Source: Streptomyces sp. NRRL S-340 (lineage in GTDB: Bacteria; Actinomycetota; Actinomycetes; Streptomycetales; Streptomycetaceae). From it: DNA of 64,000 bases. Numbering within the stretch: position 1 is the first letter of the stretch; the number at the start of each line of letters is the position of its first letter. Under the pieces are notes generated by a model, which saw only the letters and a program-made list of their open reading frames with translations, made no database searches and was not told the DNA's origin. Below, piece after piece: positions 52,891 to 60,642 of the stretch. The translations under genes were made by a program, and so were the position numbers. The stretch spans positions 123,297 to 187,296 of the forward strand of contig NZ_JOIY01000009.1 in the NCBI RefSeq assembly GCF_000720185.1, read 5' to 3'.

Positions 52891-53436
52891 ATGTCACAGC
52901 AGGAGCACCGGCCACGGGTCACCGTGCGCCGCGCCGACCGTCCCGGCGACCTGGGCTGGGTGGTGATGGCGCACGGCGAGGAGTACGACCGGCAGTTCGG
53001 CTGGAACACCGAGTTCGAGGCGCTGGTCGCGGGGATCGTCGCGCGGTACGCGGCCGGCCACGACCCGGCCAGGGAGGCGGGCTGGATCGCCGAGGCGGAC
53101 GGCGAACGCGTCGGGTGCGTCTTCCTGGTGGCCGGCGACACCCCGGCGGTGGCCAGGCTGCGCATCCTGCTCGTCACCCCGGCCGCCCGCGGTCTCGGCG
53201 TCGGCAGCCGTCTCGTCGAGACGTGTCTGGACTTCGCCCAGGAGGCCGGCTACGAACGGGTGACGCTGTGGACCAACGACGTGCTGGTCGCCGCGCGCAG
53301 GATCTACCGCGCCTTCGGGTTCGTCCTCGCCGAGGAGGAGCCGCACCACAGTTTCGGCCACGATCTGGTCGGCCAGAACTGGACCCTCGACCTCACCCGT
53401 CCCACCGCGCCCCCGGCGGCGGCCGTCGGACCGTGA
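52891..53436 (+). CDS. GNAT family N-acetyltransferase
   Basis: A 181-residue acetyltransferase with a single GNAT domain: DGERVGCVFLVAGD (beta4), LRILLVTPAARGLGVGSRLVETCLDFA (acetyl-CoA loop) and TLWTNDVLVAARRIYRAFGFVLAEEE. The motif around YDRQFGWNTEFEALVAGIVARY matches the MarR-linked GNAT proteins common in bacteria, though here the neighbour is a divergent TetR gene. GGGAG precedes the ATG by about 9 nt. The substrate is unknown. Confidence 0.87.
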   Translation: MSQQEHRPRVTVRRADRPGDLGWVVMAHGEEYDRQFGWNTEFEALVAGIVARYAAGHDPAREAGWIAEADGERVGCVFLVAGDTPAVARLRILLVTPAARGLGVGSRLVETCLDFAQEAGYERVTLWTNDVLVAARRIYRAFGFVLAEEEPHHSFGHDLVGQNWTLDLTRPTAPPAAAVGP

Positions 53437-53450
53437 GGCGCCGGGCCGCG

Positions 53451-53483
53451 GCAGGCGGCAGGCGGCAGGCGGCAGGCGGCAGG
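53451..53483. repeat. Tandem GCAGGCG heptamers
   Basis: Four perfect copies of GCAGGCG (53451-53478) and a partial fifth lie just after the GNAT stop codon. Confidence 0.9.
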
Positions 53484-53671
53484 AAGACAGCAGTCAGGCG
53501 TCAGTCGCACCGCATCCCGCTGGACCGCGTCCGTGCTGGACCGGCCGCGGTTCACCTCCGCGAAGTGGCCGCCCGGCTGAGGCGCCCGCTCCCGGACGCC
53601 ACCGGTGAAGCGGCCCGGCGCACACGGTAGGCTGGCCGGGCGGCGTCCGGGCGTGATCGGGTGTGCCGCGC

Positions 53672-53726
53672 GGCGGTGGGGCCCGCCGCACCCAACCGCG
53701 GCGACGACGCCGCCAACGGTCCCTGC
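53672..53726 (+). promoter_or_regulatory. Fluoride riboswitch (crcB motif), predicted
   Basis: The region upstream of the fluC operon can be laid on the crcB RNA motif: GGCG (53672-53675) pairs with CGCC (53684-53687) as the pseudoknot arm; GGGGCC (53678-53683) pairs with GGTCCC (53718-53723) as P1; ACCC-AACC leads into a GCGGCG-ACGA-CGCCGC hairpin (53698-53713); CAACG then P1 and TGC close the motif. This is the same order and spacing as in known fluoride aptamers, directly before fluoride-channel genes. Some conserved positions (CUGAUG before P1) differ, so this needs a covariance check. Confidence 0.6.
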
Positions 53727-53739
53727 TTGCGACACGCGT

Positions 53740-53762
53740 GCGCCCGAAGAAGCACCGGGCGC
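53740..53762 (+). promoter_or_regulatory. Expression-platform hairpin before fluC
   Basis: GCGCCCG (53740-53746) and CGGGCGC (53756-53762) form a 7-bp stem with a 9-nt loop between the predicted fluoride aptamer and the TAGGAG ribosome binding site (53771-53776). It could act as terminator or control access to translation. Confidence 0.45.
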
Positions 53763-53785
53763 TGTCCGAGTAGGAGCACTGCCGT

Positions 53786-54271
53786 ATGGGAGAGGCCCGA
53801 CCCCAGGTGCTAGGCGAACCCGTCGACCCCGACGTCGAACTGCGCGGCCCCGCCAGGCGGCGCGAGCTGCTCGCCGGGCAGGGGCCTGTCGTAGCCGTCG
53901 TCTCGGTGGGCGGCGCCGTCGGAGCGGTGGCCCGCTACGGGGCCTCGCTGCTGTGGCCGACCGCCGCCGGCACGTTCCCCCTGACGACGTTCCTCGTCAA
54001 CGTGATCGGCTGCGGCGTCATCGGCGTCTTCATGGTGGTCATCACCGACGTCTGGGCCGCCCACCGGCTGGTCCGTCCGTTCTTCGGCACCGGCGTCCTG
54101 GGCGGCTTCACCACCTTCTCCACGTACGCCGTGGACATCCAGAGGCTCGTCGGCCAGGGCCGCGCCACCACGGGCCTCGCCTACCTGGCCGCCACCCTGC
54201 TCGCGGCGCTGGCGGCCGTGTGGACCACGGCGAACCTGACCCGCCGCGTGATCGAGCGGAGGAAGCGATGA
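53786..54271 (+). CDS. crcB: Fluoride channel subunit FluC/CrcB (long form)
   Basis: A 161-residue membrane protein with four helices, which exports fluoride as a dual-topology or paired dimer. Family marks are [31 protein letters not shown] (the pore Asn) and the phenylalanine-box segment [15 protein letters not shown]. The N-terminal 30 residues are an extra hydrophilic extension not found in the second copy. TAGGAG lies 9 nt before the ATG. It is the first of three overlapping genes and is preceded by a predicted fluoride riboswitch. Confidence 0.92.
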   Translation: MGEARPQVLGEPVDPDVELRGPARRRELLAGQGPVVAVVSVGGAVGAVARYGASLLWPTAAGTFPLTTFLVNVIGCGVIGVFMVVITDVWAAHRLVRPFFGTGVLGGFTTFSTYAVDIQRLVGQGRATTGLAYLAATLLAALAAVWTTANLTRRVIERRKR

Positions 54272-54618
54272 CCCGGCTCACCGGCACCGCGCTACGGGTG
54301 ACGATCTTCATCGGCGAGAACGACACCTGGCACCGCAGACCCCTCTACTCCGAGATCGTCCACCGTGCGCACCGGGCGGGCCTGGCCGGCGCCTCGGTCT
54401 TCCGCGGCATCGAGGGGTTCGGCGCGTCCTCGCTCATCCACACCACGCGACTGCTGTCGCTGAGCGAGGACCTGCCGGTGGCCATCGTCATCGTGGACAC
54501 CGAGGACCGCGTCCGTGCCTTCCTCCCCCAGCTCGACGAACTGGTCACCGAGGGCCTGGTGGTCCTCGACGGCTGCGAGGTCATCAGGTACGTCGGACGG
54601 CACCGGGAGAACACGTGA
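54268..54618 (+). CDS. DUF190 domain protein
   Basis: A 116-residue cytoplasmic protein of the DUF190 (PII-like fold) family. It shows [44 protein letters not shown] and ends [16 protein letters not shown]190 proteins are commonly found beside crcB and may sense a nucleotide or adjust the channel, but their function is unproven. Its ATG overlaps the first fluC stop (ATGA) and its stop overlaps the second fluC start (GTGA), so all three are made together. Confidence 0.9.
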   Translation: MTRLTGTALRVTIFIGENDTWHRRPLYSEIVHRAHRAGLAGASVFRGIEGFGASSLIHTTRLLSLSEDLPVAIVIVDTEDRVRAFLPQLDELVTEGLVVLDGCEVIRYVGRHRENT

Positions 54619-54989
54619 GCTGGCTGCTCGTCGTCCTCGGCGCCATGGTCGGTGCGCCGCTGCGCTACCTCACCGACCGCGCGGTGCAGTCCAGGCACGA
54701 CAGCGTCTTCCCCTGGGGCACCTTCACCGTCAACATGATCGGCTGTCTCGCCCTCGGTGTGATCACCGGCGCGGTCCTCGCGGGCGGCGCCTCCTCCGAT
54801 GTCCAGCTGCTGCTGGGCACCGGCCTGTGCGGGGCGCTCACCACCTACTCGACCTTCTCCTACGAGACCCTGCGGCTGGCCGAGGAGGGCGCCCGCCTCT
54901 TCGCGGCGGCCAACGTGGTCGCCGGCGTCGTCGGCGGTCTCGGCGCGGCGTTCACGGGTGCGGCCGTCGCCCAGTCGATCTGGGGGTGA
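54615..54989 (+). CDS. crcB: Fluoride channel subunit FluC/CrcB (short form)
   Basis: A 124-residue four-helix membrane protein. It contains [35 protein letters not shown] and [17 protein letters not shown], covering the pore Asn and the Phe/Tyr box. Together with the longer copy upstream it should form an obligate heterodimer in which the two subunits lie antiparallel in the membrane, as in other paired crcB genes. It starts with GTG at 54615, overlapping the DUF190 stop. Confidence 0.92.
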   Translation: MSWLLVVLGAMVGAPLRYLTDRAVQSRHDSVFPWGTFTVNMIGCLALGVITGAVLAGGASSDVQLLLGTGLCGALTTYSTFSYETLRLAEEGARLFAAANVVAGVVGGLGAAFTGAAVAQSIWG

Positions 54990-55000
54990 CGGACAGGCAC

Positions 55001-55110
55001 GGCAGGCGGAGCACGGCGCGGGCCGCGGCCGGGCTGGGCGCCCGGTTCGTCCGGATCGACCTCACCGACGACGTCTCCGCGGCCGCCGCCGGCGCCGAGC
55101 GCGGTCACCT
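55001..55110 (+). pseudogene. Possible fragment of a short-chain dehydrogenase gene
   Basis: After the second fluC gene one frame reads ARAAAGLGARFVRIDLTDD and VSAAAA, which resembles the stretch after the nucleotide loop of SDR enzymes (..LGARFVRTDVTDE..). It is only about 35 codons, with no start or dehydrogenase core. Probably a decayed remnant. Confidence 0.35.
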
Positions 55111-55194
55111 GACGCGCCGGGCCGCCCGGCTCGATCCCCTCGGAGGCCGATGAGTGAGCGGGCCTGCTCCCGGGCGGTGTCCTGCGCCACCGGG

Positions 55195-57162
55195 TCACCG
55201 CGGGGCGGGCGACGCGAGTCGGTGCAGGCGCAGGGCGAGCTGGATCTCCAGGACGCGCGCGGGTGTCTGCCAGTCGCCGCCGAGCAGACGGCCGACGCGT
55301 TCCAGGCGCTGGCCCACGGTGTTGACATGGACGTGCAGCTCGTCCTTGGTGCGGGCCGGGCTCATGCCGCAGGCGAAGTACGCCTCCAGGGTGCGTATGA
55401 GGTCGGTGCCGCGCTGCTCGTCGTAGGCCGTGACACGGCCGATGGTGCGGTCCACGAACCCGGCGATGTCCCGCTCGCCGGCCAGGAGCAGGCCGAGGAA
55501 GCCGAAGTCCTCGGCGGCGGCGCCGTCCCCGGTGCGCCCGAGCAGCCGCAGCGCCTCCAGGCAGCGCCGCGCCTCCGCACAGGCGGCGGTGGCGGTGCCG
55601 GGCCGGGCGGCCAGGTCGGCGACGGGGGCGGAGGCGCCGACGGTGACCGCCTCGTGCACGGCGGCGCCCAGGTGGCGGGCGGTACGGCGGGCCAGTTCCG
55701 TCGCGGTGCGGCCGCGCCGGAGGGGGAGCAGCAGGACCGTACCGCCGTCGCGGGCGGCGGCCAGGCCCTGCCGGGTGGCGGCCAGGTGGGAGGCCGCCGA
55801 CCACAGCCGACGCCGGGCGTCGGCCGCCTGGCCGGCGTCGGCGGCCGGGGCGTCGAGGCGGGCGGCGAGCACGACGTGGGTGGCGTCGAGGTCCGCGCGC
55901 AGCCGCGCGGCGCGCTCGCGCAGCAGGCGCGGGTCGCGGTCGCGGGCGTCCAGGAGGTCGTCGAGGAGTTCGCCGCGGACGCGCTGCTCGGCCTCCGCGG
56001 CCGAGCGTCTGGCCAGCAGCAGCAGTGAGGTGACCATCGCCGCGCGCTCGAGGGTGCGCTGGTCCACCGGGTCGAGGTGGCGGTGCCCGCGCAGCACGAG
56101 CGCGCCGAGGAGTTCGCCGCCGGCGGTGACGGCCGCCACCCAGTCGTCGCCGTGGCGCACGGCGTGTCCTTCGGCGCGGGAGGCCTCCAGTGGTCCGGCG
56201 GGCGCGGCGGCGGCCTCGGTGAACTCGACCGTGCCGGCGAGGACCTGGGAGACGGCGGCTGCCACGTCGTGGACCTGGCCTCCGCGCAGAACCAGTTCGG
56301 CGAGGCGGTCGTGGACGTCGGAGGCGCGCTCGATGACCGCGCTGCGGTCGCGGATGATCTCGTTGGCGTTTTCGAGCCGGGCCAGGGCCGTGCGGGTCTC
56401 GGTGAGCAGGTGGGCGCTGTCGATGGCGGCGGCGGCGAGGGCCGCGAAGGAGCCGAGCAGGGCGATCTGTTCGCGTTCGAACACCCGGGCCCGCCGGTCG
56501 GCCGCGAAGAGGACTCCGATGACCTGCGCCCCGAGCATGAGCGGCACGCCGAGGATGGCGACCAGCCCCTCGTCCCGCACGCCCTCGTCGATGGTGCCGG
56601 TGTGCTGGAAACGGGCGTCCTTGAAGTAGTCGTCGGTGACGTACGGCCGGGCCGTCTGCGCGACGAGGCCGCCCAGCCCCTCCCCCATGCCCAGGCGCAA
56701 CTGCTGGAAGCGGGCCGCCACCGATCCCTCGGTGACCCGCATGTAGGTGTCGCCGCGCGCCGGGTCGTTCAGCGTGAGGTAGGCGACGTCGGTGCCGAGG
56801 AGGGAGCGGGCCCGCTGCACGATGGCGGACAGGACCGCGTCCAGGTCCCGCAGGCCCGCCAGGTCGTGGGCGGTCTCGAACAGCGCCGACAGCTCCGCCT
56901 CGCGGCGTCTGCGTCCCTCCAGTTCCGCGCGGACGCGCAGGGCGAGCAGCTTGGCGTGTTCGAGCGCGGCGATCCGCTCGGCGGGCCGGTTCTCGGCGCG
57001 GGCGAGCTGCACCGGCTGTTCGAAGGCGGCGGCGGGCGCGCCCCGGGCCAGCAGGTCGAGGAAGGGGGCTTCGGCACCGCCGTCCGGCGGGGCGCCACCG
57101 CTGCTGGGCGCCCCCGCGCCGGGGGCGGGGCGCCGGTCGGACTGCACGTGATCGCTGGGCAT
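55195..57162 (-). CDS. GAF-domain PucR-type transcriptional regulator
   Basis: A 655-residue regulator. A helical N-terminal region (about 30-90) is followed by a GAF sensor (about 92-250, ETAHDLAGLRDLDAVLSAIVQRARSLLGTD ... GVPLMLGAQVIGVLFAADRR), a central CdaR-like region and a C-terminal PucR helix-turn-helix (LIRTLEAYFACGMSPARTKDELHVHVNTVGQRLERVGRLLG). Such regulators control catabolic genes; the next gene upstream on the same strand is 3-hydroxybutyrate dehydrogenase, with a 76-bp gap, so it probably regulates ketone-body use. Confidence 0.87.
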   Translation of the reverse strand: MPSDHVQSDRRPAPGAGAPSSGGAPPDGGAEAPFLDLLARGAPAAAFEQPVQLARAENRPAERIAALEHAKLLALRVRAELEGRRRREAELSALFETAHDLAGLRDLDAVLSAIVQRARSLLGTDVAYLTLNDPARGDTYMRVTEGSVAARFQQLRLGMGEGLGGLVAQTARPYVTDDYFKDARFQHTGTIDEGVRDEGLVAILGVPLMLGAQVIGVLFAADRRARVFEREQIALLGSFAALAAAAIDSAHLLTETRTALARLENANEIIRDRSAVIERASDVHDRLAELVLRGGQVHDVAAAVSQVLAGTVEFTEAAAAPAGPLEASRAEGHAVRHGDDWVAAVTAGGELLGALVLRGHRHLDPVDQRTLERAAMVTSLLLLARRSAAEAEQRVRGELLDDLLDARDRDPRLLRERAARLRADLDATHVVLAARLDAPAADAGQAADARRRLWSAASHLAATRQGLAAARDGGTVLLLPLRRGRTATELARRTARHLGAAVHEAVTVGASAPVADLAARPGTATAACAEARRCLEALRLLGRTGDGAAAEDFGFLGLLLAGERDIAGFVDRTIGRVTAYDEQRGTDLIRTLEAYFACGMSPARTKDELHVHVNTVGQRLERVGRLLGGDWQTPARVLEIQLALRLHRLASPAPR

Positions 57163-57238
57163 GCGGACAGGATTCCGTATCGGGGCGATGTCCGCCGAGC
57201 CCTGTGGAAAACTCCGCTGCGGCCGGCGGCGGCGCAGG

Positions 57239-58039
57239 TCAGTGGGCGGTCCAGCCGCCGTCGAGCACCAGCGAGGTGCCGGTGACGAAGGACGCGTGCG
57301 GACCGCAGAGGTACGCCACGGCCTCGGCCACCTCCTCCGGTTCGATCAGGCGCTTGAGGGCGCTGTCCTGCAGCAGCACCTCGGACAGGACCCGCTCCTC
57401 GGGGACGCCGTGGGCCCGCGCCTGGTCGGCGAGCTGCTTCTCGACGAGGGGGGTGCGGACGTAGGCGGGGCTGACGCAGTTGGAGGTGACGCCGTGCGGC
57501 GCGCCTTCGAGGGCGGTCGTCTTGGACAGGCCCTCCAGGCCGTGCTTGGCCGCCACGTACGCCGACTTGTAGGCGGAGGCCCGCAGCCCGTGCACCGAGG
57601 AGATGTTGACGATCCGGCCCCAGCCCTGCGCGTACATGTGCGGCAGGGCGCCGCGGATGAGCCGGAAGGGCGCTTCGAGCATCACGGTCAGTACCGTGTG
57701 GAAGACCTCGGGCGGGAACTCCTCGATGGGGCGTACCAGCTGGATCCCGGCGTTGTTGACGAGCACGTCGGTGCCGGCGGCCGCCCGCTCGGCGGCGTCC
57801 AGGTCGGTGAGGTCGAGGACCTGGGTCTCCAGGGTGCCGGCGAGGGAGCCGGAGCCTTCGGCGAGCGCGGCCAGGCCCGCCGCGTCCCGGTCGACCGCTC
57901 TGACCTCGGCTCCCGCCGCGGCCAGCCGGAGTGCGCAGGCGCGGCCGATGCCGCCGGCCGCGCCCGTGACGAGCGCGGTGCGGCCGGCGAGGTCGAGCGG
58001 GGAGCCTTGGTGTGCGGGGTGCGGGCTGGGCGAGGTCAT
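57239..58039 (-). CDS. bdhA: 3-hydroxybutyrate dehydrogenase
   Basis: A 266-residue short-chain dehydrogenase that interconverts D-3-hydroxybutyrate and acetoacetate with NAD. The loop VTGAAGGIGRA, NNAGIQ, and the catalytic Ser, Tyr and Lys (SSVHGLRAS, YKSAYVAAKHG) are present, as are PAYVRTPLVEKQ and the ending SLVLDGGWTAH, characteristic of this subfamily (TIGR01963). The ATG at 58039 is preceded only by a close GAGG. Its promoter (TTGACT-17-CATATG) lies inside the 3' end of the Nudix gene. The PucR-type regulator downstream is its likely controller. Confidence 0.88.
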   Translation of the reverse strand: MTSPSPHPAHQGSPLDLAGRTALVTGAAGGIGRACALRLAAAGAEVRAVDRDAAGLAALAEGSGSLAGTLETQVLDLTDLDAAERAAAGTDVLVNNAGIQLVRPIEEFPPEVFHTVLTVMLEAPFRLIRGALPHMYAQGWGRIVNISSVHGLRASAYKSAYVAAKHGLEGLSKTTALEGAPHGVTSNCVSPAYVRTPLVEKQLADQARAHGVPEERVLSEVLLQDSALKRLIEPEEVAEAVAYLCGPHASFVTGTSLVLDGGWTAH

Positions 58040-58070
58040 GCCTCGACCATAGGCAGCGCCCGCACCGCAC

Positions 58071-58101
58071 CCCATATGGGCACAACCCATACTTCAGTCA
58101 A
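58071..58101 (-). promoter_or_regulatory. bdhA promoter and CCCATATGGG palindrome
   Basis: On the minus strand TTGACT (58096-58101) and CATATG (58073-58078) are exactly 17 bp apart; transcription would start near 58066. A 10-bp palindrome CCCATATGGG (58071-58080) covers the -10 element. The -35 lies inside the last codons of the Nudix gene. Confidence 0.6.
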
Positions 58102-58573
58102 GATCGGTAGGTTCGAACCACGTGGGGGCGTCGGACAGGGCCTGCTTGATCCGGAACAGCGCGAACTCGTTCAGGGCGGGCAGCGCGTCCACCGGGAACC
58201 ATCCGACCTCCAGCGACTCGTCGTCGTTGACCCGCGCCTCGCCGCCCACGGCACGGCAGCGGAAGGTGATGTCCATGTACTGGCAGACGTCGCCGTTCGC
58301 GTAGGTGATGGGGTCCAGCGCCTGGACCAGGACCACTCGCTCGGTGACGCAGCGCACGGCGGTCTCCTCGTACACCTCCCGCACCGCGCAGGCGGCGGGC
58401 TGCTCACCGGGCTCGGGGATGCCGCCGATCACGGCCCACTTGCCGGTGTCGGAGCGGCGCCCCAGCAGGACTCTGCCCTCGTCGTCGAAGACGAGGGCGG
58501 TGACGCCGGGGAGCCACAGCAACTGGTTGCCCGCGGCGGCCCGGATCGTACGGATGAAGTCAGGAGTGGCCAT
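58094..58573 (-). CDS. Nudix hydrolase
   Basis: A 159-residue pyrophosphohydrolase. The Nudix box is complete in essence: GGIPEPGEQPAACAVREVYEETA, carrying the REVYEE metal ligands; the closing Gly is Ala. The N-terminal WLPGVTALVFDDEGRVLLGRRSDTGKWAVIGG and the residues after the box resemble ADP-ribose or nucleotide-sugar hydrolases, but the substrate is not assignable. Its 3' end contains the bdhA promoter, so expression of the two genes may interfere or be continuous. Confidence 0.88.
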   Translation of the reverse strand: MATPDFIRTIRAAAGNQLLWLPGVTALVFDDEGRVLLGRRSDTGKWAVIGGIPEPGEQPAACAVREVYEETAVRCVTERVVLVQALDPITYANGDVCQYMDITFRCRAVGGEARVNDDESLEVGWFPVDALPALNEFALFRIKQALSDAPTWFEPTDLD

Positions 58574-58650
58574 GGAGCGACCCTAGCGGGCCGGGACCGC
58601 CGGTCGGCCGGTGGACAGCGGGTGTGCGGGAGCGTACGTGCGGCGTACGG

Positions 58651-60261
58651 TCACGCCGCCCGGACACGCCGGGCGCGCACGCCGGCGCCGATCGCCCAGC
58701 CCAGGCCTCCGGCCGCGACCAGCACGAGGGCGATCTCCGGCAGGACGCCCAGCTCGGTCGCGGGCGTACGCGAGGAGCGCAGCGGGACCTTCTGGACCAG
58801 GTGGCCCGGGACGAACATGCCGGTCCTCTGGGTGATGTGCCCGTCGGGCATGATGATCGCGCTGACGCCGCTGGTCACCGGAACGGTGACGGTGCGGCTG
58901 TGCTCGACCGCGCGGACGCGGGACATGGCCAGTTGCTGGTAGGTCATCTCGCTGCGGTCGAAGGTCGCGTTGTTGCTCGGCACGGAGATCATCTGCGCGC
59001 CGTGGGTGACGGTGTCGCGCACGGCCCAGTCGAAGGCGGCCTCGTAGCAGGTGGCCAGGCCGATCCGGGTGCCGGCGACGGCGAACACGCCGGGCTCGGT
59101 GCCCCGGCTGAAGTCCTGGCGGACCATAGAGGTCCAGTTCTCGTTGATCGCGCCGAGCAGCGAGCGCAGCGGAAGGTACTCGCCGAACGGCTGGATCTGC
59201 CGTTTGTCGTAGGTCTGCAGGGGCCCCTTGACCGGGTCCCACAGGATCTGTTCGTTCAGCAGTTCGCCGTCGCGCTCCACGACGCTGCCGACCGAGATCG
59301 GGGCGCCGACGGCCTTGGCCGCCTGGTCGATCACCATGCGCGCGTCGAGGTAGGCGAACGGATCGATGTCGGAGGAGTTCTCCGGCCAGAGCACGACGTC
59401 GGGCCGCGGAGCCCTGCCCGCCTTCACGTCCGCCGCCAGCCGCTCGGTCTCCCGCGCGTGGTAGTCGAGCACCGCGCGGCGCTGGGCGTTGAACTCCAGA
59501 CCCGAGCGCGGCACGTTGCCCTGGATGACGGCGACGGTGACCGTACCGTTCTCCGCCTTGTCGCTCACCAGGGTGCGGGCGGCCGACGCGCCCGCGACCG
59601 GCAGGACCACGCTCAGCAGCGCGACGGCCGCGGCCGGGCGGCGCACCGTCCGGGTCCGCCGTCCCTCGGCCGCCAGGCGTACGGCCTCCTGGAGCCCGAA
59701 GCCGCACAGGACCACCGCGAAGCCGAGCACCGGCGTGCCGCCGACCGCGGCCAGCGGCAGGAACACACCGTCCGCCTGGCCGAAGGCGATCTTGCCCCAG
59801 GGGAACCCGTGGAAGGGCACGCGCGCGCGTGCCGCCTCACCGGCGATCCACAGGGCCGCCGCCCACACCGGCCAGGCGGGCAGCTTCGAGACCGCCGCGA
59901 CGCCCACGCCCACCAGGGCCACGAAGAGCGCCTCCGCCGCGACCAGCGCCAGCCAGGGTCCGGGGCCGACCTCCACACCCGTCCACACCAGCAGCGGCAG
60001 CAGGAAACCGAGGCCGAAGAGGTAGCCCAGACCGAGCGCGGCCTTCCAGCCGCGGCCGCGCAGCACCCAGCCGAACCCGGCGAACGCCGGCAGGGCCAGC
60101 CACCACAGGGTGCGTGGCGGGAAGCTGACGTAGAGCAGGAGGCCGGACAGTGCCGCCACTGCGGCGGGCACGAGTCGCACGAGTCTCGCGGACCAGGGGG
60201 CGCGGGCGGACCGCGGGTGCAGCCGGTCCGACTCGTCGACGGAAGTTGCGGTGACGGTCAC
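58651..60261 (-). CDS. lnt: Apolipoprotein N-acyltransferase
   Basis: A 536-residue membrane enzyme that adds the third acyl chain to lipoproteins. Six or more N-terminal helices (about 30-220) precede a nitrilase-fold domain with the catalytic residues Glu in VVLWPENSSD, Lys in TYDKRQIQPFGEYLP and Cys in GLATCYEAAFDW. A C-terminal helix follows. The start is GTG 60261, with no ribosome binding site but a -10-like TACACT 6 nt upstream (60268-60273), which suggests a leaderless message. Streptomycetes usually have two Lnt proteins and no strict dependence on N-acylation. Confidence 0.92.
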   Translation of the reverse strand: MTVTATSVDESDRLHPRSARAPWSARLVRLVPAAVAALSGLLLYVSFPPRTLWWLALPAFAGFGWVLRGRGWKAALGLGYLFGLGFLLPLLVWTGVEVGPGPWLALVAAEALFVALVGVGVAAVSKLPAWPVWAAALWIAGEAARARVPFHGFPWGKIAFGQADGVFLPLAAVGGTPVLGFAVVLCGFGLQEAVRLAAEGRRTRTVRRPAAAVALLSVVLPVAGASAARTLVSDKAENGTVTVAVIQGNVPRSGLEFNAQRRAVLDYHARETERLAADVKAGRAPRPDVVLWPENSSDIDPFAYLDARMVIDQAAKAVGAPISVGSVVERDGELLNEQILWDPVKGPLQTYDKRQIQPFGEYLPLRSLLGAINENWTSMVRQDFSRGTEPGVFAVAGTRIGLATCYEAAFDWAVRDTVTHGAQMISVPSNNATFDRSEMTYQQLAMSRVRAVEHSRTVTVPVTSGVSAIIMPDGHITQRTGMFVPGHLVQKVPLRSSRTPATELGVLPEIALVLVAAGGLGWAIGAGVRARRVRAA

Positions 60262-60273
60262 CCCGGGAGTGTA

Positions 60274-60642
60274 CGGCGGCTGACCTGCCGCTCGACAGCG
60301 CGGTTCGCGGCCCGCAGACGCCAGGCGCGGACGGCAGGCGGACCGGCGCGATCCTGGCCCCGACGGCGGGCAGCAGCTCGTCGGCACCCTTCTCGGGCGC
60401 CCGGCGGCTGCCGCAGCGGCAGCCGGTGAGGCCAGTGCCGCGACCGCAACGTTTCACCGGCTCGCGACGCCCGGCACGGCACCACGCCGCGCCGTCGCAT
60501 CACCCGAGTACCTCCGGTAGCGGGTCGTGCTCCGCCTGCGATGCTCCCCCACTGTCCCAAGGACGTGGGAGACGATGCCCCCGTCACCGGACGCCGCGAG
60601 CCACCCGGCAGACCTTCCCCGCAGACCTTCCCGGCCCCAGAA
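60274..60642. other. Intergenic region with a dispersed palindromic repeat
   Basis: About 370 bp upstream of lnt and downstream of the PH-domain gene (both minus). No gene is supported. It contains a GCTCCCCC...GTGGGAG palindromic element at 60541-60582, described separately. Confidence 0.45.
60541..60582. repeat. Dispersed palindromic element (CTCCCCCAC...GTGGGAG)
   Basis: GCTCCCCCACTG near 60543 and CGTGGGAG near 60564 form an imperfect stem, followed by GATGCCCCC. From memory, elements of the form GCTCCCCCACT...CGTGGGAGGTGCCCCC are scattered in intergenic regions of many Streptomyces chromosomes. Only this copy was noticed in the window. Confidence 0.5.

Noticed and set aside
53451..53483. 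CRISPR-like direct repeats
   Set aside because: Units are 7 bp with no spacers; simple tandem repeat.
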